A program made the position numbers and the translations under genes. Source: an uncultured Rhodospirillaceae bacterium (GTDB taxonomy: Bacteria > Pseudomonadota > Alphaproteobacteria > Rhodospirillales > UBA2165). Taken from it: 64,000 nucleotides of DNA. Within the stretch, counting starts at the first letter, position 1. The number at the start of each line of letters is the position of its first letter. The stretch lies in NCBI GenBank assembly GCA_913020445.1, contig CAJWAR010000003.1:62001-126000 (forward strand). The letters run 5' to 3'. Shown here one piece after another: positions 37,404-44,450 of this stretch. The notes under the pieces were generated by a model. It ran no database searches. It saw nothing but the letters and a program-made list of their open reading frames with translations, and was not told the origin of the DNA.

Positions 37404-38516
37404 ATGGGATCAGTACAAAGTCTCTATCTCTACAAACTTGCCCGCGACAAATCGCCGGAAGGCCAGAAGGATTTTGCCAAATCGATCTCCGATGTATTTC
37501 TTGAGCATTATCCGTCGCTGACCAAACGCGAACGCCATTTGATGTATGAAATTTTGCAGCAGACAGTGCATCAAGCTGAAATGGGCTTGCGCAAAAATGT
37601 CGCCGAACGTCTCGCCAGTACAACGGGTGTGCCACGGGAGCTCGCCAAATTATTAGCCAATGACGAAATCGAAGTCGCTTTCCCGATATTGTCGATGAGT
37701 GATGCGCTGTTGGATGAAGATTTAATCGAAATTATTCACCAGCGTTCAATTGAGCACCAATTGGCGATTACCAAACGGCCAATGGTGAGTGAGATGGTTT
37801 CAGATGCCATTGTCGAGCATGGTGAGGAAGACGTAATCCGCAGTCTTCTGCTTAATCCGAACTCCAAAATTTCCAGCGCCACGGTGGAATATCTGGTCGA
37901 AGAATCAAAACGACTTACCTCGCTGCAGGAACCAATTTTGCGCCGTGAAGACCTTGATCCGGAATTATGCGAACGGATGTTTACCTGGGTTTCATCTGCC
38001 TTGCGGTTGTATATTTTGGACAATTACGAGCTTGATCCAGACTTTGTCAAAAGCGTTATCGACGAAGCCACGGATGACGTAATAAATGCCAAGCCCAAAA
38101 AGCCAGCGAAACGCGCCCCCGAAGAACGTCTGGTCGAAGAGCTTGAAGAAGACGGGCAGATGGAACCTGAAATTATGGTGCGAATTCTGCAGGATGGCGA
38201 TGTGCGCCTCTTTATTTCGATGTTCCAGCGTTATACTGGGCTCTCTGACAAGATGATCATGGAAATGCTGCAGGATCGGGACGGCACCGGCCTGGCAATT
38301 GCGTGCAAGGCGGCTCATCTGGAAAAACCGATATTTTCCTCGATCTATGCGCACAGCTATAAAGCCAAGCGAGGCGGCGTGAAAATTCGGAATCAGGAGA
38401 TCAATAAAATGCTCGGCCGCTATGATCTTATGTCTGAAACAGCGGCTGAAAAAGTTGTTGGCCGTTGGCATGAAAACGTCGCTTATAAGGACGCTATTCG
38501 CGAGCTTGAGCTCTAA
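37404..38516 (+). CDS. DUF2336-domain protein
   Basis: 370 residues, soluble and almost wholly helical. It has the HEAT-like repeated pattern of DUF2336 proteins, which are largely confined to alphaproteobacteria: repeats such as LARDKSPEGQKDFAKSISDVF, then ELAKLLANDEIEVAFPIL and ISSATVEYLVEES. The middle has an acidic/basic linker (about 225-250). Near the C-terminus LQDRDGTGLAIACKAAHLEKP resembles the second half of the domain. The family has been connected with regulatory and signalling roles, but I cannot assign one here. A TATAAT at 37315-37320 may be its -10 box; no matching -35 is clear. GGAAG precedes the ATG. Confidence 0.8.
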   Translation: MGSVQSLYLYKLARDKSPEGQKDFAKSISDVFLEHYPSLTKRERHLMYEILQQTVHQAEMGLRKNVAERLASTTGVPRELAKLLANDEIEVAFPILSMSDALLDEDLIEIIHQRSIEHQLAITKRPMVSEMVSDAIVEHGEEDVIRSLLLNPNSKISSATVEYLVEESKRLTSLQEPILRREDLDPELCERMFTWVSSALRLYILDNYELDPDFVKSVIDEATDDVINAKPKKPAKRAPEERLVEELEEDGQMEPEIMVRILQDGDVRLFISMFQRYTGLSDKMIMEMLQDRDGTGLAIACKAAHLEKPIFSSIYAHSYKAKRGGVKIRNQEINKMLGRYDLMSETAAEKVVGRWHENVAYKDAIRELEL

Positions 38517-38653
38517 TCCCGCCTTATTACAATCCAAGTGATCACGAAGATATTATCCCTACTATAATTGTGTAGAATTATACGCCCGTGCTAGTCTCCT
38601 GCAGTTAACAATAAAAAATAACAGTTCTTTCGGAACAACAGTGGGGATTTAAC

Positions 38654-39757
38654 ATGATTAAAACTAGATATTTGTTATCTGGTGTCGCGCTGGCAACATC
38701 TGTCGCGCTAACCGGAACTCTCGCTTTTGAAGCTAATGCCGCTTCTTTTTACGAAGGTAAAACGCTCAACATTTTAACCGGCTCCCGGGCCGGCGGTGGC
38801 GCTGATACGACGCTACGGGTCATGAGCAAGTATTTGACCAAATATATTCCCGGCCATCCAAAAATCGTGGTTAAGAATTTGCCGGGCGCAGGTGGGCAGA
38901 AGCCTTGGAACCTGCTTTATGAGAAATCCAAAAATGATGGGCTGACGATTATTTTCAGTGCCTGGAATCCGGTCGGGCGCGTCACGAAGTCGAAAGGTTT
39001 GCGGGCTGATTATACCAAGATGCCGTTTATTGGCGGCGCCAATTTTACTCGAATGAGCTATGTCAGCACCGAGGGGCGCGGCGTTAAGACCCGAGAAGCC
39101 CTCATGCAGGCTAAAAATATAAAGCTTGGCGGTAACCGGCCCACCAGTATTCTTGATCTTTCAATCCGGTTGAGCCTTGATCTATTGGGCGTGCCGTATC
39201 GCTATGTGCCCGGCCTCAACCCGCCGAAAGCGTACCGTGCTTTGCGCGGTGGCGAAGTTGATCTGACTACGGTCGGCATTAATTTCTACCGTAACCGGGT
39301 CGAAAAAAGCATGGTTAAAACCGGCAAAGTCATTCCCCTGTTTTATTATCCGGCGGTCACGGCTGACGGTAAACTCAAATCATCGCCGCATATCAAAGAT
39401 ATGCCGAGCATTTATGATTTCTATAAAAAAGTTAAAGGTGGCAAAGAACCAGCCGGTCCGGCTTGGGAAGCGCTAAAATGGATCAACGTTGTCACCGGCA
39501 ACATGATCTACACGTCTTTCGGCGCGCCCGGTACGTCAGCCGCTAAGATTGCCGATCTCCGCACTGGTTTCAACAAAATGAAAGCCGATCCGGAATATTT
39601 GAAAGAAAGCTTGAAAATCATTGGTGCACCAATCGATTTCGTCAGCGTTGCCGAAGGCGAGGCAATTGTGAATTCGGTTGACGGCATCAAACCCGAAATT
39701 GTTACCTATCTTAAGAAATTTCTGAAGGGTGGCAAAAAGCGGAAAAAGAAGAAATAG
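38654..39757 (+). CDS. Tripartite tricarboxylate transporter-type periplasmic binding protein
   Basis: 367 residues. The signal peptide ends near residue 29 (FEANAA). The mature protein begins SFYEGKTLNILTGSRAGGGAD, resembling the Bug/TctC-type binding proteins of tripartite tricarboxylate transporters, with IVVKNLPGAGGQKPWNLLYEKS next. The usual role is to bind a carboxylate in the periplasm and deliver it to TctA/TctB membrane proteins. No membrane components lie nearby, so it is an orphan, a frequent situation for this family. A TATAAT at 38563 upstream may be its -10 element. A strong intrinsic terminator follows 29 bases after the stop, so it is probably monocistronic. Confidence 0.8.
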   Translation: MIKTRYLLSGVALATSVALTGTLAFEANAASFYEGKTLNILTGSRAGGGADTTLRVMSKYLTKYIPGHPKIVVKNLPGAGGQKPWNLLYEKSKNDGLTIIFSAWNPVGRVTKSKGLRADYTKMPFIGGANFTRMSYVSTEGRGVKTREALMQAKNIKLGGNRPTSILDLSIRLSLDLLGVPYRYVPGLNPPKAYRALRGGEVDLTTVGINFYRNRVEKSMVKTGKVIPLFYYPAVTADGKLKSSPHIKDMPSIYDFYKKVKGGKEPAGPAWEALKWINVVTGNMIYTSFGAPGTSAAKIADLRTGFNKMKADPEYLKESLKIIGAPIDFVSVAEGEAIVNSVDGIKPEIVTYLKKFLKGGKKRKKKK

Positions 39758-39785
39758 TCGGCTCAGAAAACAATATTTATCTAAC

Positions 39786-39819
39786 GAGGCAGGAGATGAT
39801 TTTCCTGCCTCTTTTTTTT
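39786..39819 (+). terminator. Strong intrinsic terminator
   Basis: GAGGCAGGA and its exact complement TCCTGCCTC form a nine-base GC-rich stem with an eight-base loop, followed by eight T residues at 39812-39819. It ends the binding-protein transcript and isolates prfB, which starts 75 bases later. Confidence 0.92.
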
Positions 39820-39894
39820 AATGGCTCTTGCAGGTGATTAACGAACCGGATAAAACCCGCTTCAAGCTATGAATTATTAGAGAGTTGCCATCCC

Positions 39895-40999
39895 ATGCGC
39901 GCAGAGATCGAGAGCCAAGTCAGCGAGATCAAGCAGTCTATCGAACTGCTGAGGAGGCGACTTTGACTATGACAAAGCTGCCCGGCGTGTCGACGAGCTG
40001 AACGCGCTCGCCGAAGATCCGAAATTCTGGGACGACCCCACCACAGCGCAAGGTTTGATGCGTGAACGCACCAAGCTCGAGACCGGCATTAAGGCAGTCG
40101 ATGAAATCACCGGCGATCTAAATGACAATGTTGAATTGCTGGAGCTTGGCGAGGCCGAAGATGATCAGGAGGTCGTCAAGGAAGCAGAAGACGCCATTGG
40201 CGCCCTAAATAGCAAGGTCGAAAAAGCCCGCATTCAGGCGCTGTTATCCGGCGAGGCGGACGGCAATGATTGTTATCTCGAAATCCATCCTGGCGCTGGA
40301 GGCACCGAGGCGCAGGATTGGGCTTCTATCATGCTGCGGATGTATACCCGCTGGGCCGAGAGCCATGGCTATAAGCTTGAATGGCTGGAAGAAAGTGCTG
40401 GCGAGGAAGCAGGTATCAAATCCGTGACACTCAGGGTCAATGGCACGGATGCCTATGGCTGGCTCAAAACCGAAAGCGGCGTGCATCGTTTGGTGCGCAT
40501 ATCGCCGTTTGATTCAAGTGCCCGGCGGCATACCAGTTTTGCTTCGGTTTGGATTTATCCCGTGATCGACGAAAACATCGAAGTAGAAGTTGAAGAAAAA
40601 GATTTGCGCATCGATACCTACCGGGCGTCCGGCGCGGGCGGGCAGCATATCAATAAAACCGATTCGGCCATTCGCATCACCCATCTTCCAACCGGCATCG
40701 TCGTGCAGTGTCAAAATGACCGTTCGCAGCACCGCAACCGCGCTGCCGCTTACGATATGTTGCGCGCCCGGCTGTATGAGGCCGAGCTGCAAAAGCGCGA
40801 AGATGAAGCACAAGCCCAGCATGACGCTAAAACCGATATCGGCTGGGGTCATCAAATCCGCTCCTATGTCCTGCAGCCCTATCAGATGGTCAAGGATCTA
40901 CGCACCGAGGTTGAAACTTCGAATACGCAAGCTGTGCTTGATGGTGATCTTGATGACTTTATGGCGGCCGCCTTGGCCGCTCGGATAGAGGGCGAGTAG
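39895..40999 (+). CDS. prfB: Peptide chain release factor 2, with programmed +1 frameshift
   Basis: The ATG at 39895 opens a 23-codon frame ending in CTT-TGA at 39961-39966. Reading past the T at 39964 in the +1 frame gives GAC TAT GAC and continues to 40999, for 367 residues in all, the normal RF2 length. The shifted protein keeps the codon-recognition domain and the GGQ motif ([15 protein letters not shown]). RF2 ends translation at UGA and UAA and limits its own synthesis through the in-frame UGA: when RF2 is scarce the ribosome shifts frame. The frame starting at 40055 is only the downstream part. Upstream is a strong terminator, so prfB should have its own promoter. Confidence 0.95.
39952..39967 (+). 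promoter_or_regulatory. prfB programmed frameshift site
   Basis: AGGAGG, three bases (CGA), then CTT TGA C. This has the same layout as the Escherichia coli prfB site: an internal Shine-Dalgarno-like sequence three bases before the slippery CUU and a UGA stop followed by C. The frames on both sides are coding and collinear with RF2, which confirms that the shift is real and not a sequencing error. Confidence 0.93.
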
Positions 41000-41114
41000 G
41001 GCACGAACACGGTATTATTTGCAGAAATTCTCCGCCATTGAAATTATTGTGATAGATACCACGAAATGGCACATTCAGGTATCATTGACGAGGCTCTTAT
41101 CGGGGGGATTTTTT

Positions 41115-42803
41115 TTGAAAACAGTATTACTCGTCGAAGATTTGAAGTTCTCCCGCGTTGTCATTTCGCGAACCATTCGGTCCGTCAAGGATTGTACTAT
41201 CATCGAAGCCGAAAATGGTGAACAAGCTTTAGAGGCTCTGCGGAATAACAGCGAAATCAACGTGATCATTTCGGACATCATGATGTCATCGCCAAGCGGT
41301 CTGGAATTGTTGAAAATGGTTCGCGCCGGCAAAACTGCAGCTGACCGCGACATTCCATTTATCATTATCTCAGGGGCCATTACTGAAGAGGTACAGGACG
41401 CGCTTAATAACCTCGATGTCTCAGGCGCCATCTCCAAACCGGCAACCAAATCCAGTCTGACAGAAGCGTGGACGCAGATTGAGGCGGATATTCAAGCGGG
41501 TGGGCGTTCAATACGGCCAGAAACCGAGTACGATGCGATTCAGGTTTCGCATTTGCTGGAACCAGGTGCATTCGACGTTGCAAACCCATTGGATATCACC
41601 GATGACCAGAACAAGCTTATGGCATTTTTGGGCGCGGTTCCGGTCCTCGATAATCTGAACCAACGCGAGCTGGAATTGCTTAGCAGACAGGCCTACACGA
41701 TTCACTATTCTGGCGGTGAGGTCGTTGATGGTGAAGTGTTCGGTACTACACGCCTGCCGTTAATTTTCAAGGGTGAAGCCGAATTTCTACAATCGTCGCA
41801 GCTTCCCGATGGGAAAATCGTCGAACACCGGGTGGCCCTTCTCGAGGCCGGCAATGCGCTTGGGACATTCAATTTCATGAATCTAGCGGATGACTACAAG
41901 CACCCCAAAGTTCGGATAATCCGAGCAACAGACGTCGTCGTTCTGGAGTTCGACGATTCGGATCCGAATTCGGAATTGAGCCGAATTAAGGTCAAGGTAG
42001 AATCGATAATCGGACAGTTTCTGACACGACGCGTCACCTATGCCGACAAGGCGCTGGCCATGACGTTGACGCAGCAACTTGCGGAAACCAGGATTAAACG
42101 GACGGCTGGCGGTTACGTCATCATGATGTTCGTCCTGTTGGCGATTTACACCGTTGGCATGCGGATAATACTTGATATCGAGTTGAAGGGTTCGGCCCGT
42201 ACTATCAGTTCCGTGGCCTTGGTTCTGACCTTCCTGTTGCCTTTCATCATCATGCTGCGAAGCGGCTCAATAAAGGCTGTCGACCTCGGACTGACGTTCC
42301 ATGGTGCACGAGCCGCGACCGTTGATGCGGTGGTTATGTCTGCCATCTTTATTGCCGTGCTCGTCGGCTGCAAATTCCTCCTGGTGACATTCGTCGACGC
42401 ATTTCAAGGACAGCCGATGTTCGCCCTCTCCAAGGATTTCGCGCGCCTGACGCCGGCCGGTGGAACCGACTGGTTATTCTACGCAACCAACATCGCCATT
42501 TATGCGCTGTTTGTGCCGGTACAGGAAATCATCGCGCGCTGCGGCATTCAGTCACTACTGGTCGAGTTTTTATATGGATCGGACGCACGGCGTGCCGTTA
42601 TTGCCATCTTAGTGTCGAATTTCATTTTCGCCGCCGTCCACACCCATCTAAACGTCGGATTTGCCCTGGCCACTTTTTTCGGCGGATTGTTCTTCGGCTG
42701 GCTGTTTCATCGTAATCGGTCAATCGTCGGTGTCTCGATATCGCACATTATGATCGGGGGCGTGGCTCTTTTTGCGCTCGGCTTGGAGGAGTTTCTCAAG
42801 TAG
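41115..42803 (+). CDS. Receiver - cyclic-nucleotide-binding-like - CPBP membrane protein fusion
   Basis: 562 residues from the TTG at 41115, preceded eight bases upstream by GGGGGG; the longer frame from 41019 lacks similarity to a receiver start. Residues 1-120 form a response-regulator receiver domain with acidic Glu8-Asp9, phosphoacceptor Asp54 and Lys108. Residues about 165-290 look like a cyclic-nucleotide-binding or Crp-like beta-barrel (LNQRELELLSRQAYTIHYSGGE, then LLEAGNALGTFNF). Residues about 333-560 hold six to eight membrane helices with the CPBP/Abi layout: Gln470-Glu471-x3-Arg475 in place of EExxxR, Phe505-x3-His509, and His544. The first Glu and the last Asn-type residue are changed, so protease activity is uncertain. 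No sensor kinase is adjacent. Function unknown. Confidence 0.8.
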   Translation: MKTVLLVEDLKFSRVVISRTIRSVKDCTIIEAENGEQALEALRNNSEINVIISDIMMSSPSGLELLKMVRAGKTAADRDIPFIIISGAITEEVQDALNNLDVSGAISKPATKSSLTEAWTQIEADIQAGGRSIRPETEYDAIQVSHLLEPGAFDVANPLDITDDQNKLMAFLGAVPVLDNLNQRELELLSRQAYTIHYSGGEVVDGEVFGTTRLPLIFKGEAEFLQSSQLPDGKIVEHRVALLEAGNALGTFNFMNLADDYKHPKVRIIRATDVVVLEFDDSDPNSELSRIKVKVESIIGQFLTRRVTYADKALAMTLTQQLAETRIKRTAGGYVIMMFVLLAIYTVGMRIILDIELKGSARTISSVALVLTFLLPFIIMLRSGSIKAVDLGLTFHGARAATVDAVVMSAIFIAVLVGCKFLLVTFVDAFQGQPMFALSKDFARLTPAGGTDWLFYATNIAIYALFVPVQEIIARCGIQSLLVEFLYGSDARRAVIAILVSNFIFAAVHTHLNVGFALATFFGGLFFGWLFHRNRSIVGVSISHIMIGGVALFALGLEEFLK

Positions 42804-42917
42804 CGCTTATGGTCTGATCTGGATGTTCAACTGATTGCTCAAAGTGTCCGCCATCGGGGGTAGAGCAGAAATTGCTGCAATTTTGAACGCATCAGGTGTC
42901 GGTAAAACGAGAAAGTT

Positions 42918-43727
42918 TCAGCCCGCCGCAATCGGCTGGTAATAGTCGGCGCTGAAGCCGGCTTGTTCCCGAGCGGCGGTGGCGAAGGGTGGTTTGAGCT
43001 GGCCTTTGAAGTGTTTTTTGAACAACGCCTGATAGGTTTCTGTCGGCTCTTTTTCTTGCTGCTCACAGATATAATTAAACCAGCGCACACCGGCGGCGAC
43101 ATGGGCAATCTCTTCATCAGCAATGGTCGCTAATATGTCAGCCGCGTGGTTATCACCCACGTCGCGCAGTTTGGTGATGGTTGGCGGTGTCGTGTCCAAA
43201 CCACGCGCTTCCAAAACCATTGGCACGATGGCCAAACGGGCCAGGAGATCATGATAGGTATCTTCCGCCGCTTCCCACAAGCCATCATGAGCTGGAAAAT
43301 CGCCGTAGGCCGCGCCGTGATAGGATAAATAGTTAGCCAGCAGGCCAAAATGCCGCGCTTCATCAACTGCGACGCCGATCCAATCGGCGTAAAAATTTCG
43401 TGGCAGATCGTAAGCGGTAAAGCGGGCGATGATGTCCCAGGCGAGATCGATGGCATTTAATTCGATATGCGCAATGGCGTGGATCAAGGCGATGCGGCCT
43501 TTGTCGCCTCTGGCATTACGTTTCGGCATATCGCGCGGCGGCAGCAATTCAGGCCGCGCTGGTCTGGCCGGACGGTTCGGCGGCAGCGCGCTGCCGATAT
43601 CAGCGATTGAACCATTTGACCACTGCTCCGCAATCTCCTGAGTGAGAGATATTTTACCCTCAACAGACGGTTCCAACAAAACCGAGCAGGCGGCTTGGCT
43701 TAGTGAAGTGGCTGAATGATTTGGCAC
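42918..43727 (-). CDS. DUF455 ferritin-like protein
   Basis: 269 residues from a GTG start with AGGAAG five bases upstream. The helical core carries carboxylate and His pairs typical of a ferritin-like four-helix bundle: HIELNAIDLAWD, VAVDEARHFGLLANYL and IADEEIAHVAAGVRWF, as in DUF455 proteins. A di-iron site is likely from the ExxH-type pairs, but the reaction is not known to me. It is divergent from the NTF2-like gene with an 87-base gap and converges on the receiver-CPBP gene with a 114-base gap that contains no obvious terminator. Confidence 0.85.
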   Translation of the reverse strand: MPNHSATSLSQAACSVLLEPSVEGKISLTQEIAEQWSNGSIADIGSALPPNRPARPARPELLPPRDMPKRNARGDKGRIALIHAIAHIELNAIDLAWDIIARFTAYDLPRNFYADWIGVAVDEARHFGLLANYLSYHGAAYGDFPAHDGLWEAAEDTYHDLLARLAIVPMVLEARGLDTTPPTITKLRDVGDNHAADILATIADEEIAHVAAGVRWFNYICEQQEKEPTETYQALFKKHFKGQLKPPFATAAREQAGFSADYYQPIAAG

Positions 43728-43814
43728 CTGGACTTCCTGTTTAACACATCTAAACTGAGGTTCTCATATTCGAAGAACGGTAGTACGTCTAGAATAATTA
43801 TCGGGGGATTCTTG

Positions 43815-44450
43815 ATGAGCAATAATGACCGCTTAAATCTGGTGGCGGACGAGCATGAAATCGATCAAGTGCTATCCGCTTGGGCGTTCGCCCGCGACTG
43901 CGGCGATTGGGACATATTGAGCAACTGCTTCCAGCCTGATGCGGAGATTAATATTTCGTGGTTCTCAGGTCCGGCCAGTGAATTTATTGAGCGCTCCAAG
44001 GGGATGCTCGCTGATTTTAAGCCTGGTGAACACGGCAAGCATATTATAGGCCGGGCGCGCATAAATGTTGCGGGTAACCGCGCTACCAGTGAATGTCACG
44101 CCGAATTACTGCGCCGTGTGGTTGGTGATCCGTTTGATTTTGACGCCATAACCTGGGGCCGTTTTTTTGATCTGTTTGAAAAACGTGAAGATGGCGTCTG
44201 GCGTATTTTTCGCCGCACCATGGTCTATGAAAAAGACCGCATGGATCCGGTTAACCCGGCTGATGTACCGGCAGGTTACTTCGAAGCGATGGATCTTTCG
44301 CAATATCCGCCGGCTTGTCAGATACTCTGTTTCCGGCTTAGCTTGATCGGTCGCGCACCCATGGACAACATCATTCAAGCCGGTAGTGACGCTGAAGCGC
44401 AGCTCAAAAAAGATGCCAAGAGTTGGTTGATGGGTAGTGACATTACTTAA
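43815..44450 (+). CDS. SnoaL/NTF2-like domain protein
   Basis: 211 residues from the ATG at 43815, six bases after GGGGGA; the frame opens 33 codons earlier without support. The cone-shaped NTF2-like fold is suggested by IDQVLSAWAFARDCGDWDILSNCFQPDAEI at the start and by alternating strands ending FEKREDGVWRIFRRTMVYEKDRMDP. Such proteins are isomerases, dehydratases, hydroxylase partners or simple binding proteins; none can be chosen here. The C-terminal 50 residues have no clear counterpart in the shortest family members. Its stop overlaps the convergent glnE stop by four bases. Confidence 0.72.
   Translation: MSNNDRLNLVADEHEIDQVLSAWAFARDCGDWDILSNCFQPDAEINISWFSGPASEFIERSKGMLADFKPGEHGKHIIGRARINVAGNRATSECHAELLRRVVGDPFDFDAITWGRFFDLFEKREDGVWRIFRRTMVYEKDRMDPVNPADVPAGYFEAMDLSQYPPACQILCFRLSLIGRAPMDNIIQAGSDAEAQLKKDAKSWLMGSDIT

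Noticed and set aside
40055-40999. prfB called as a plain ORF starting at 40055
   Set aside because: The in-frame upstream codons and the AGGAGG-CTT-TGA site show that the true gene starts at 39895 with a +1 shift.
42870-42890. AAATTGC-T-GCAATTT palindrome between the CPBP fusion and DUF455
   Set aside because: A one-base centre cannot form a usable RNA hairpin loop and no T run follows; too short to call an operator.
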